The translations under genes and the position numbers were made by a program. A DNA stretch of 64,000 bases, from positions 1,100,693 through 1,164,692 of the forward strand of contig JAEVLN010000016.1 in assembly GCA_018350325.1 (NCBI GenBank), written 5' to 3'. Positions 45,666 through 56,415 of the stretch are shown one piece after another; within the stretch, counting starts at the first letter, position 1, and each line of letters begins with the position of its first letter. The notes under the pieces were generated by a model, which saw only the letters and a list, made by a program, of their open reading frames with translations, did no database searches and had not been told where the DNA came from. The stretch is from Globodera rostochiensis (taxonomy: Eukaryota; Nematoda; Chromadorea; Rhabditida; Heteroderidae).

Positions 45666-47371
45666 ATGACCAGCATTTCATCTAAAGCTTCGACCGACAG
45701 CTTTGATATCGTAGGAGTCCAGCAACTCGCAAATGGTGGGGTCGTGTTATGGAGTTTCTGTCAATGATTTGACGACATCTGATGATGCCATAATCGTGAT
45801 CAACGCACATAAAACTCGAAATAAGAAAAACCCCCATTCTCGATTAATATGTACGACTTAGCAGAGATACTTTGTTTATTTCCAGCAGAAGGTTTGAGTG
45901 CTGTTGGAGACGATTCGGGCGATAAAGAGGCCACCGATCGCGAAGATGGCGAAGATGGTGTCGTGCAACACAACAATATTGATGAGGTGTTGCAGGGAAA
46001 TAACGCCAGAAAATAATTTTCGGAGGGCGAGGGTCGGCCAAAGAGCAAAATAAACCCGGGGGGGGGGGGGGGGGGGGGGGAGCTCAATGATATATGCAAA
46101 TCAAAAGCTTGAGTTTAAATTTTGGCATTTTGCCAAATCTTTCCGTTTTTTACTGCTACTGATTATAAAATTTCAATTTCAGCTTGCGTCGAGCATTGCG
46201 ACGGCCGTTGTCAGTAAATTGGGAGTGGCGCTGAACACGACGGGCATGAAGCCGCCGCATTCCTCCAATGTTTCGGGCGCTATTGATAAAGTGAACAATC
46301 TTTTTTAAAAAATGATTTGCTATTTCTTAAATCATTTAATTTATGCCATTTTTGATCATGAACAAATCAACAAATTTGTGTAATTTTTTCAGTTGTTTTT
46401 GATCTGTCCGCAAAATCGTTGGAATTCGTCCGATTGTCACACGGACCTTTTTGTCATTCAGCCCGATTGTCTGACTGTTTTTCGCCATGGTAAGCAGAAA
46501 AAGAGAATCAATCAATTTATTGAAAATCAATCAATAATCACTTTCAAAGAGATGAATTCTGATGATTTTTGCGCCAACGTTCGTGCGGAAATGATTATTC
46601 CGCGACATCATTGCGGAATTTTTTATTACGAAGTGAAACTTGTGAATATGGTCGAGTAAGTTGAAAAGAAAACCATTTAATTGATCAGGGACGTAATCAG
46701 AAAATATTTTAGTAGGGGGGGGGCAGGCACGTATTTAGGAGATTATGCCTTGGGAGAGAGGGTCGCCGGGAAAATTTTTTGAAAATTTAATGTCTTGTTT
46801 GGGGGGGGGGGGGGCTTCCCCCCGCCCACGGGGCTGTGTCCCTACTAGAGTTGTAATTAATTCACTCGTCAACCCCACAACCCTCACCCTATGCCTATTT
46901 ATGGTGGTGTCACTTTGGACTTGTGCCAATGTCAGTGCCATTGAACATCGCGCACACTTATTATTCGTACAAAAGTGACGGCACATTTTGGGGTCACAAA
47001 GTTTATGGCTGTAAATTCTACAAAAATTGGCCTTACGTCGTCGCAAACAACGACTACAAGTTCGGCGTTGGCGACGTCGTCGGATGCGGCCTCAATTTGA
47101 CAACCCGCCAAATTATTTACACGTTGAACGGACAACGTTTGGGTGCGTTGAAACAGTTAATTACCGCTTAGAGCTTTTAACTTTGGCTCCGGCGGAAATA
47201 TTTTGAGAAAATTTGAATTTATGTTCAGATACGACTAATTTGCTTGTCCACCACTCCGACTTGTACCCGTTTATCTCTCTGAAGGATGGTGCTGATCGGG
47301 TTAAGGGCAACTTTGGCTCACAGACATTCAAATACGATCTTGTGAAAGAACATTTGCTCAGTGAATATTGA
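45666..47371 (+). CDS. SPRY-domain protein, RanBPM-like, probable frameshift
   Basis: Predicted exons: 45666-45735, 45886-45986, 46183-46290, 46393-46489, 46550-46655, a poorly defined exon ending at 47152, and 47229-47371. The N-terminus is [17 protein letters not shown] with an acidic stretch ([14 protein letters not shown]) and no signal peptide. The SPRY core reads [87 protein letters not shown] domains are protein-binding folds; cyst nematodes have many, some secreted effectors. Between 46656 and 46915 the expected acceptor is not found and CACTTTGG has one T too many for [15 protein letters not shown], so the gene is broken or mis-sequenced there. Confidence 0.72.
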
Positions 47372-47576
47372 TCACAATTTATTTATTTCTATTTTCATTT
47401 TTTGATGAAAGATCTTTAACTTTTTGTCTGATTTTGACATAAAATTTGCTTTATTAAAGCCATGTGAAAGCTTTTGCATCAAGGGTCTTGAGTAGCGTAG
47501 CACGAGGCCGGGACTTTTAACTTCATTGGCCATCACGCCCTTTCCGCGTTAATGAGAAAATGTTGCTCTTTTTTGA

Positions 47577-47912
<336 letters not shown>

Positions 47913-48670
47913 GCGAACAAATAAAGGTTAAAACAAAACAAAAAAATTGCAATTTTGGGCAATGTAAGATTGAAGTCGGAAAAAAGAAGGGTTGAGTTCA
48001 AATTGTATGGTTGGGAGAGATGACAATTAAACGGCATTTTTGTTTATCATTTTGTTTGGTCTAACGGAATCCGAATTTGGAATTCTTCCGGAAAGCCGTC
48101 CAAAATGATTCATTTTAAATTGTCAATCACTTTTTGAAAATTTCCCTTTTTTGGCGCTATTCGGTCCTGATTTTCAACTTTAATTTTATGGTCTTTATGT
48201 AGTTTTATCCCTGTCCAGCACCGACAATATGTAAGATTCTGCAATATTGAATAATATAAGTATAATAAACCTTTAGAAATTCACCCCAAAAATTAAAAAT
48301 CTCGTGAGATTTTTCGATATTCTCGATCGGTCCTCAAGTCCGAGCTCTAGTTTTTATTAGCTAAAATATTTATTATTTAGAAATTGAAGCACTGATTGGT
48401 ACTTTTCGGTTGAATGTTTCGTTAGATTTTGGCATATTCAGTGCATAAATCCCCGCCCCTAATTTCCAAAAAGCACAGAATGAGGAAAAATTCCTGTTAC
48501 TTGGGGCCAAGACTTTTTTGGGGCGTTTATGTATTTCAATTCTTTTAATAAAATTTAAAAAAATGTAAAAACATTTCATTTTCGTTGATTTTAAAGCATG
48601 GGGACGTTCACAAAAACTAACTAAACATTTGCAGTCTTTTTGAAAAAAATCCGCGATTCGCTTTATTTGC
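47913..48670. other. AT-rich spacer, nothing recognised
   Basis: No family exon, inverted termini or tandem structure found. Confidence 0.35.
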
Positions 48671-48674
48671 GTCT

Positions 48675-48830
48675 TTTATTCATTGACTGCACAAATGCGC
48701 CGAATAGTTTTCTCTTCTCTGTCTCATCAGGCGAGCGATTAAATGTTGTATTGATTTTTGTGTCTACATTAATCGATCCATAGCCCATTAATTCAGAAGG
48801 TTTTACTCCCTCTCGAACATTTGCTTCACA
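48675..48830 (+). promoter_or_regulatory. Conserved upstream block without a gene
   Basis: ACAAATGCGCCGAATAGTTT, CATCAGGCGAGCGATTAAAT and TTTTTGTGTCTACATTAATC match the family block and CATTTGCTTCACAC its end, where a repeat cluster starts at 48832. The first exon that should follow is absent within 2.8 kb. Confidence 0.45.
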
Positions 48831-48831
48831 C

Positions 48832-48955
48832 TAGTGCTGCACGAGACCCGAAATTTACCGAGAGTCGAGACCGAGAAATGACACCGAGACTCGAGACCGA
48901 GAATGACCCCGAGACTCGAGACCGAGACCCAAAAAATCCGAGAAATTTCTCGTTC
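48832..48955. repeat. CGAGACTCGAGACCGAG repeat cluster (degraded hAT-like end)
   Basis: Starts TAGTGCTGCACGAGACCCGA and continues with several ACCGAGACTCGAGACCGAGA copies. The start resembles TAGGGTTGCACGGGACC of the complete element at 60602, so it is a probable one-ended remnant inserted into the family's upstream block. Confidence 0.55.
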
Positions 48956-49282
48956 GAATTTTTTTTGAAAATAACTAAAAAAATTTTGATTTTAATTTCC
49001 ACAAATTTTCAATGTCGATTTTTAAGGGTGCATTTTCCGTTTGTACTGCTATTTTGTTAAGGAATTTCAAATTTACGATTTTTTTGCAATTCTGCTTCAC
49101 TTTAAGGGAGGGAGGGGTGTCAGGCACGTAGCTAGGATTTTTTTCGGGGGCGGGGGCAAAAAGTCGATTCTTACGGGTATATTTTTCCTTTTTATTGCAT
49201 TTATGTTAAACAATTTTTGATCAAAATGCTTGATTTCTGGGGGTGCATTTCCGTTTGACTTCATTTTGGAGGGGGGGGGGGC

Positions 49283-49310
49283 TCAGCGGTGCCGATAGGC
49301 GCCGCTGAGA
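49283..49310. repeat. Dispersed GC-rich hairpin repeat
   Basis: CAGCGGTGCCGATAGGCGCC then GCTGAG, preceded by a G run and followed by AAAATTTTGAAATTTTGATT. The upstream CAGGCACGTAGCTAGGATTT (49131) is a typical transposon terminus, also seen at 46726. Confidence 0.65.
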
Positions 49311-49437
49311 AAATTTTGAAATTTTGATTCAATTTGTTAAAAGATTTCAACCAAAATTTTAAAATCGGCATTTGGTAAAAAGTTACAAAAAAATCATTTA
49401 AAATATTTTTAGTTGAATATAAAAAGAAGATTTCACA

Positions 49438-49508
49438 TTCGGGAATTGAACCCGTACATTAAAACGAGCTAAGTGCTTATCCAAGCCATTGTATATCGCC
49501 CTTATTTT
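49438..49508 (-). repeat. tRNA-like sequence, probable SINE head
   Basis: On the minus strand ATGGCTTGGATAAGCAC resembles a Pol III A box and GGGTTCAATTCCCG is a canonical B box, about 40 bp apart. The acceptor stem does not close, so a functional tRNA is unlikely; a tRNA-derived SINE fits better. Confidence 0.5.
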
Positions 49509-49509
49509 T

Positions 49510-49770
49510 TCTTTATTAGCCCCCAATCTCTCCCCCCATTCACTCTTGCATTTCTTCCCTCTCTCCCTCACTCTTTCTTCTTTCTCTCACTCCCACGGCA
49601 ATTGAACAGTGCGCACCCGCTGCAAATGAGCAGCGAGTGACGTAAGCGTCAGCGACGCGCGCGCCACAGCGGGCAGCGCAGCCATTTGCCCAATATCTCT
49701 ACCCTATCTTCTCTCTCATTTTTTCTCTCTTTCTCTTTTAAAAATCTCTTCAGCACACTATTTCTTTCAT
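49510..49770. other. Pyrimidine-rich stretch and a small GC-rich island
   Basis: CT-rich sequence (49545-49600) followed by about 80 bp of GC-rich sequence (GCAGCGAGTGACGTAAGCGT, GACGCGCGCGCCACAGCGGG), unusual for this AT-rich window, then CT-rich again. No gene recognised. Confidence 0.5.
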
Positions 49771-49852
49771 CCTTGTGCCTATCCTTAACCTCTTGGCGAA
49801 TTGTCTTGGCGAATTGTCTTCGCCAAATTCAACAGCGTTGCACTTGTGCATG

Positions 49853-50588
49853 TCCGGTATTTTCGACAGTACAAAAAAAGATATCGTGCATATTGCAGTA
49901 TATTTGTTTGCAAATTCACATTGAGATGCTGCTGGTTGAACTCCGCTCGTTTGTTATCTCGAGAATTTTGCATAAATGGGTTTTCCTTATCTGGTATTTG
50001 ACCAGCAATGTGAAGAATAAGAAGGGTTCCGAACATAGTCATTTGCCTTTTTGCCCGAGTGAAATGGCTCTTGTGCGTTTCAATGAAACAAAGTCCAATC
50101 GTGGACGAATTTTGCTTTTCTACCAATCCTTCGAATAGGCAACTTGCTGAGGACGGGACTCGTTGGGGAAATCAACGACTGAGTTCTTTTGTTCGTAAAT
50201 TGTTAGAGAAAGATGGGATGTGGCCGGATAGATTAGCCGATTTTCTTGCGGCGCCAGCAGATGGAATTCGTGGCCCTCATCATATTCGAAAAGGGAAATA
50301 TGTTCGTCAAGACAACAATTTGACTGCTCTTCTCGCGGATTTTAACAATCGCGAATCGCTTGCCTACCTACGCGCTTTTTCTACCATTTGCATTTTTTTT
50401 AAAATTTAGTCACTGTCGAAATTACCCGTTGTCGAAAGTACTCACTGTCGGAAATGGTGAAAAACGGTGAAATAAAAAAAATAGTTCACTGTCGAAATTA
50501 TCCACTGACGAAAATGACCACTGTCGAATTTTACTGTCGAACTTACCCACTGTCGAAATTACTTACTGTCGGAATTACCGGACACGCA
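49853..50588 (+). mobile_element. Inverted-repeat element with a FLYWCH-like remnant
   Basis: Left end TGTCCGGTATTTTCGACAGT and right end ACTGTCGGAATTACCGGACA are inverted copies. Before the right end, 50407-50585 is a run of degenerate CACTGTCGAAATTAC units. The plus strand between holds frames with FNETKSNRGR, VDEFCF and DGTRWGNQRL, a spacing that recalls FLYWCH-type zinc fingers of nematode transposons; the frame is shifted around 50110. The FLYWCH call is tentative, the inverted ends are clear. Confidence 0.5.
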
Positions 50589-51039
50589 TTAGGTACCATT
50601 CGGTAATGGTACTGAAGTGTCCATTTTACAATTTTTTCCTCAGTTTTAAAATTAAACCGGTTCAAAACGGATTTAAATTCTCTATATTTATTTTCTATCG
50701 ACAAATTCGTAAATTTGAAAGCCTATATGAGTGATTTTTCCCTTTTTTAATCAGTGGACAACTGAGTCCCCAGTCAAAAGACACTTCAGTCCCGGGTCTG
50801 TAACTCTGCAGGGAATGGTTGCCGCAAAATTTTTTTCCGGATATATTACAGCCCGAGAGATGTCGATTTATATATATTTCGTTCGATTTTGAATATGGGA
50901 CCTATGTATGATACATATTTTCCTAATTCTTTTGTAAATTAAGCAAAAAATCTAACAAAAATTCTTAAAGCGGGGGACGTTAAGAAAAAAATGACTATCT
51001 TGCAGCTTTTTCGAACTTTTGAAAATTCGCTATTCGCGT

Positions 51040-51215
51040 TTTATTCATTGACTGCACAAATGTGCCAAATAGTTTTCTCTTCTCTGTCTCATCAGCTGGT
51101 GAGCAGATTAACTGTTATCGATTTTGTGTCTACCCTCACCGATCCATCGCCCATAAATTCAAAGTTTTGCTCTTTCTCCCCCACATTTGCTTCACAACAT
51201 TCGAAGAGACTTTTC
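51040..51215 (+). promoter_or_regulatory. Conserved upstream block of copy I
   Basis: ACAAATGTGCCAAATAGTTT, TCTCTGTCTCATCAGCTGGT, GATTTTGTGTCTACCCTCAC and CATTTGCTTCACAACATTCG. The following ~400 bp also match the region ahead of copy C, so the two genes share a long promoter region. Confidence 0.55.
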
Positions 51216-51656
51216 TTCCTCACCTTAATTCAGGACGAGTAAAAAAAGATGGAACCAAAAAACCCAATTTTTTTTTGCAAAATGAGATTTTTAAAAATTT
51301 TCAGCTGGAAACCGCGCATTGTCGCATTTATAATGGGCACTGAAGTGCAAAGCTAGGTTTTAGACAGTTTTGGTCAAGAAAAAGTTGCTCTTTTAGTGAG
51401 TAATCGCCGAATGGGCATAAAAATTAGTAAAAGTCAAATTTCTAAGATTTTCGAGCCGGATTCCGGGTTGTCAGACATTTTTGGGGCTAAAAATAATAAA
51501 TATTTGACAATGGACCCAATCTAAAATTTCATTAAATTTACATATTTTCTGTCCCTCGATTGTTAATATAAATATGTATTTATTAAGTCTGAATCTTTTT
51601 AGGTTTTATCCCATTGGAATCATAAAAATTATTTGAATTTGCTAACAAAAAAACAA

Positions 51657-53493
51657 ATGTCTGACAATCCGAAAAAAGTGGAGAAACGATTGAAGGAAAT
51701 GTGAGTTTTTTTATTTGAGAAAGAAATGAACAGGCGGGAGCATATTTAGGAATTAGCTAGGGTCCAGATTTTTAGTTCCTGAAATATATTTTTTCTGATT
51801 TCCCTGTACTCCGTAATGTATGAAAAAAAGTTTTTAGTTTACCTTAATCGGCTCCCTGGCGATTTTTAATGGAATTATTCCATAGTCCGGGGCTTTTCGG
51901 GGGTTCACGAATATGACATCAGAGTGCGTCAATCATTGATTTCAATCTATGATTCTTCGTCAAGTATTGATTTTCGGTGATAGTAAAGCTGCTGTCCCCC
52001 ACTTTCAAAAAAATTTTCAAAAACAAACAAACGAATTAGGTAATTTGGCTCAATATTTTATTGTAAAATTTAAATCGATTTTTCGAAAAACTCGTGGCGC
52101 CGGGGTTCGAAATCGGTCAAAATGGAGGTCAGATTGGATTCTACGTCCCTAAAACCCACTTAGAGCACCTTTTTCGAATTTTCATATGACTTAAAATAGT
52201 TTTCAGTTTCGTTTGCAACGACGTTCTGTTTGAAGTCTTCAAATTCTGTGGCCCTTTTGTGCTCGGATTGAAAGTTGCGTTGATCAGCGATCGATTTGAT
52301 CGTTTGGTGGACGCGCATTTCAATTCGATGGAATGGTCATTAGGCTGGTTGGAAATTCATCGCGCAATTAAAGTAAATGGCGCTCAAATTGTCAAACTCG
52401 CTGGCACTGACTTTGAGTATCGTTTGTCAATTCCGCAAGAGCCGTTTCCCGACAAAGTGATTGGAATCAAAGTGCTTAAAATAAGGTAATTGTCTGTTTA
52501 AATTGTTTGGAAGCCATTAACAGTTTTTTCTTCAAATGTTTTTGTTCAATTCTATATATTTTTAATTATTGTGATCAACGTGTCATCAATTTTGGGACAT
52601 AATCGAATTTAAATTAAATGGGGGGGGGCAGCAACAAACTTGACTATTAACTTTTTAGATACATCGATCGAAGTGTCATCGGATTTCTCCAAAGCATCCG
52701 CCGACTTTACTCCTTCAATTGGACGATTTTTACAATTCACACGGGAATCCACCAAAACCGCAGCTGGGGAATCATTTGGCACCGAATTTTGCCGTTGTTC
52801 AAGGACAACATTTGCGGCATTTTTTTGCATTTCTCTACTATCTTCCGTTTGCGCCAATTCTCTCCGGCCTTTCTCGGCGATTGCCCAAAACTCCGATTGA
52901 TCCATTCCTTTGATCTTTTCCCCGAGTTTCCGGCTGATGACAGTGCCGGCGCTTCTTCTGACAAGGCAATGGCCAAATGGTTGCACACGCCTCGCGGGGA
53001 TGGAATTCCAAAGGTTTTTGAGTGCCAATTTTGGTCGAACGGAATTGAAGGGCTCAAATGGGTAATCTTTAATTGTGAATTTTCTGCTTTAAATTCCTTT
53101 ATTTCTCTTAGGAATTTGTCAATTCAATCGATCCGGTCAATTTCATCATCGGTTTTTGGATTTGTTCTTCTGATGAGATTGAGCCATTTGAACTGAAGAA
53201 TAATTTGACGGGGGAGCGATTGGAGTTCCGACGTCTTGGTGGCCACAATTGGCTGTTGGTTCGTTGTCCAATTGAACGCGACGAAGGGAAATGGGCTAAT
53301 TGGGAGAAGGAGGCAATTGAAAGGAATTGGAGTAGTCGGCGGAATCACATAATTATTGACTTCAACGACAAGGACATTGGCGACGGGTAAGGGCGAAATG
53401 GGGGCATTTGCCGCAATTTCCCTTTTGTATATTTCTATTTTCAGACTCAATGCAAACGAAGGTCCGAGTGAGCCGAAAAAGAGAAAGATTTGA
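51657..53493 (+). CDS. F-box-like family protein with C-terminal PKKRK nuclear signal (copy I)
   Basis: Exons 51657-51700, 52207-52485, 52659-53061, 53112-53386 and 53445-53493 total 1050 nt, all phases match and no stop interrupts: 349 residues. [35 protein letters not shown] (F-box-like, residues ~17-36), [79 protein letters not shown], then exon 5 [15 protein letters not shown]. The last residues form a classical nuclear localisation signal. The donor at 53387 reads GG-GTAAG, so an unspliced transcript would end DIGDG. Intron 1 (506 bp) has transposon-like sequence (51890-52160). Best intact reference copy in the window, outside the palindromes. Confidence 0.87.
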
Positions 53494-53602
53494 GGCGAAC
53501 GGCGAAATTTTGAGGGCTATTCAAAATGAGAAAATTGACTGACTAAACATTTAAATTGTTGCTTTTCCCTTTTCAATATGAATCTTGCTTTTATTTGGTG
53601 AA

Positions 53603-53835
53603 GCTGTTATTAAGTCGGGAAGGCGAAAAAGTTGTTGGGACGCACATTTGTGGGACAACATCTGAACCCGGAATTGAATATTTGAACCACCCCCAACCCG
53701 CCTCTTGACCAAAGAATCGGAATGCTGTACGGCTCCAAATTGGCCCCGGAAGCGGATTTCCGGAAAATATGGATCTGAGCTCCCAGACTCAAAATCACTC
53801 AAAACCACTTTTATAGAGTTTTTAGGTGAAAACCT
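53603..53835 (+). repeat. ~235-bp direct repeat, copy 1
   Basis: GCTGTTATTAAGTCGGGAAG, GGACAACATCTGAACCCGGA, AATATGGATCTGAGCTCCCA and CACTTTTATAGAGTTTTTAG recur in the same order at 55609-55850. No TG..CA ends. Confidence 0.8.
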
Positions 53836-54402
53836 AAGAAAAAACGGATAAAAGGTCCCGAAAATCGGATAAAGTGCAATTTTTTTTTTAGAAAGCATTT
53901 TTTTATTATATCAGCGCTTAAAAATGTCCAAAGTGTAGAAATATTTTCTCAATATTGTCCATTTTCTAAAAATAAATTGTTAAGATCTTTAAATTTCTCC
54001 CAGCGGTATTTCGGTTCCCGCTCGTCCCTTTTCCCGAAATTTTTTTTAGATAAAACATTTTGAACTTTCAACATGTCGTTTCCGCGGAAAATTTTTTGTA
54101 TTTTTTTTAGATTCGTACTCAGCTTGGCGCGAGGAATCGATTGGTCGTATTTTTATTCGGATCTGAACCAGTCCCATACAAGGATAGATATACCAAGAAT
54201 CATTTGGTAAAATCATTTTCAATGCAATTCATTCACGAATTTGCGAAAAACGCTCGAACAATGTCCGGTCTCGGAGGGCCGTAAGCATACGACGAAGGTG
54301 CGAATGCCTTCTTATCCTGCCCCAACGGCTAAATTAATTTTGCCGGTTTTTGAATTTTCAGAAATCCAATTTCTTTTTGCGAATTCTGCTTTACTAGGGG
54401 GT

Positions 54403-54430
54403 GGCGGCGGTGCCGATAGGCGCCGCCGAG
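54403..54430. repeat. Dispersed GC-rich hairpin repeat
   Basis: GGCGGCGGTGCCGATAGGCG then CCGCCGAG, followed by AAAATTTTGAATTTTGACTC. A second, shorter relative follows at 54518-54535. Confidence 0.7.
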
Positions 54431-54435
54431 AAAAT

Positions 54436-54885
54436 TTTGAATTTTGACTCAATTTGTTAAGAAATTTGCACTCAAAATTTTAAAATTACGATACTTTTTT
54501 TTTAGGAATGGGAGAAGTCCGCCGGCACCGGTAGAAAATTTTTTACAGAAATCAAGTCTTTGTTACAAAATAAACCAAAAAGTTCAGAAAAATGTGTTGA
54601 TTTTTTCAAAAATACTTTTTTTGCGCCATTTTAATTTTAAAAAATTCGAAAATTTATTTTAAAATTTATTAATGGGGAGAAGCGTATGTGAGATGAGGAA
54701 AAATGATAAACAAGTGCCCATAAATGCAATTTGGTACTTTGCACCAAATTTTGTTTGTCTAAACTCTAAACTCCCTTTCTTAAGGCAATTTGGGATGGCA
54801 TGCGGAAGTTAAATGACGATGAAAATGTCAAAAATCTCCTTGAAAGAGCTATGAATAAAATTTTTTTTATTAAATAGTGCAAAAA
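54436..54885. other. AT-rich spacer within the directly repeated region
   Basis: No gene, inverted termini or family exon recognised apart from the partial hairpin relative at 54518. Confidence 0.35.
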
Positions 54886-54889
54886 TTCC

Positions 54890-55036
54890 CCTTGAAAAAA
54901 TTTCGGATTTCGGGTTTCGGATTCCTGAAAAATTTCGGGATTTTCGTAAATTCGGATTTCGGATTTAAAATCCTTTCGGATTTTTGGTTTTCCGGAATTT
55001 CGGATTTCGGATTTTATTTTCCGATTTTGCCCACCC
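54890..55036. mobile_element. hAT-like end with TTTCGGATT-type repeats
   Basis: Many copies of TTCGGATTTCGG, ending at ..TTTTGCCCACCCCTG; reversed this is CAGGGGTGGGCAAAA, a typical hAT terminus. It abuts a SINE fragment at its B box. The opposite end was not found. Confidence 0.5.
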
Positions 55037-55135
55037 CTGGTTCGAACCCGCTTGAGTGCAGGTAGTTGTTTATCGTTTTGCCTCTAGTCACAAAAACGCT
55101 TCCCCCATCAATAAAATTTTTTTAATAAATTCTCC
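55037..55135 (+). repeat. SINE 3' fragment
   Basis: GTTCGAACCCGCTTGAGTGC is the B box and downstream segment of the SINE at 60805; the tail (TCAATAAAATTTTTTTAATA) also matches. Its 5' part with the A box is replaced by the hAT-like end. Confidence 0.6.
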
Positions 55136-55241
55136 CGGCAGTGCCGGACCCTTACCACTCTTAAAAGCTTCAAAAAAGTGCCATATTTTTACATTTTTGG
55201 TTAAAATCTCTTAACAAATTGAGTCAAATGTTCAAAATTTT

Positions 55242-55269
55242 CTCGGCGGCGCCTATCGGCACCGCCGAC
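55242..55269. repeat. Dispersed GC-rich hairpin repeat
   Basis: CTCGGCGGCGCCTATCGGCA then CCGCCGAC, followed by a C run; a second relative is at 55316-55345. Preceded by TTAACAAATTGAGTCAAATG as in other copies. Confidence 0.7.
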
Positions 55270-55479
55270 CCCCCTCCCTTGAAATTTCTTAACAAAAATC
55301 CCAAAACTTTTTGCAACGGTGCCTGCCGGCACCTCGGGCCCTCCTTCCCTAATTTTTTGAACAAAAGCACTACCCGTACCCGCAATCTCAATCTCATGCT
55401 GACAATGATGTCAAAGGCGAAGACATATGTATTAAGAAAAAAAATTCGTAATTTTGGTTTAAAAAATTGGAAAAAATTT

Positions 55480-55608
55480 TCACAGCGGATATGGCGGATA
55501 TCCGCGCATTGGATACGGATATGAATTTCGAAAAAATGAGACGGATACAAAAGGCACGGATATATCCGGACACGGATTTTAAAATGTGTATCCATGCCCA
55601 TGCCTGGC
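55480..55608. mobile_element. hAT-like end with GGATATCCG-type repeats
   Basis: GCGGATATGGCGGATATCCG, ACGGATATATCCGGACACGG and similar, ending ..TGCCCATGCCTG exactly where direct repeat copy 2 starts. Reversed it begins CAGGCATGGGCATGG. Confidence 0.5.
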
Positions 55609-55850
55609 TGTTATTAAGTCGGGAAGATGCGTAAAAGTTGTTGGGACGCGTAAACATTCGTGGGACAACATCTGAACCCGGAATTGAATATTTGAACTAC
55701 CCCACCCCGCCTCTTGGCCAAAGAATCGGAATGTTGTACAGCTCCAAATTGGCCCAGGAATTCGGAAGCGGAATTTTCCGGAAAATATGGATCTGAGCTC
55801 CCAGACTCAAAATCACTCAAAACCACTTTTATAGAGTTTTTAGGTGCTGA
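55609..55850 (+). repeat. ~235-bp direct repeat, copy 2
   Basis: Second copy of 53603-53835 with small indels (for example extra AATT near 55758). Confidence 0.8.
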
Positions 55851-56190
55851 AACCGATAGTTTTGGTCGCTCCGCCTCTAAACCGGTTTGAACGGTTTAAA
55901 AATTGCAAAAAATGGAGATTTTTGTTTCGCGATTTTTATCCATATTTCGCCATTTTTCAAAAATTCCTTAACAAAAATGCAATAAAAACGAAAACCTAAA
56001 AATTGACTTTTTCGCACAAAAAATTCTGGCATAAAAAATAAAAATTTTTAAAATTCTGCTTATTTTCAAATTTTTTTTCTGAAGTGCCTTTAATTTACAT
56101 ATAAACATTTTTATTTTCTTTTATTACTTCAATTGGAAAATTATTGCCCATTTTTATACATATTTGAAAAAATTTTTGTCCATACATATT
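55851..56190. other. AT-rich spacer, nothing recognised
   Basis: Low-complexity A/T-rich sequence with no family exon, inverted termini or open frame of note. Confidence 0.35.
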
Positions 56191-56194
56191 TGGT

Positions 56195-56415
56195 CCATAG
56201 GCGAGAGTAATTTGGACATCAACGCACCCCATCTATAAATTATTTTAGTTTAATTTCGAACAAAATATCATCAGAAAGAGAGAGAGACAGACGATGAGAG
56301 TAATTTACGTGAACGCACCCCATCTAAAAATTGTTTTAGTTATTTTTTTGAGCATTTTATTTTTTGAAGAAATATCATTAGAAAGAGAGAGACAGACGGT
56401 GAGAGAAATTACAAG
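56195..56415 (+). repeat. Two diverged monomers of the 109-bp satellite
   Basis: GGCGAGAGTAATTTGGACAT, GCACCCCATCTATAAATTAT, AGAGAGAGACAGACGATGAG and GCACCCCATCTAAAAATTGT follow the satellite order, with clear divergence. Isolated from any array. Confidence 0.8.

Noticed and set aside
45666..47371. Secreted SPRYSEC effector
   Set aside because: The predicted N-terminus ([17 protein letters not shown]) is polar and has no signal peptide, so secretion cannot be claimed from this model.
53603..55850. LTR retrotransposon
   Set aside because: The direct repeats lack TG..CA ends, primer-binding site and any gag/pol frame between them.
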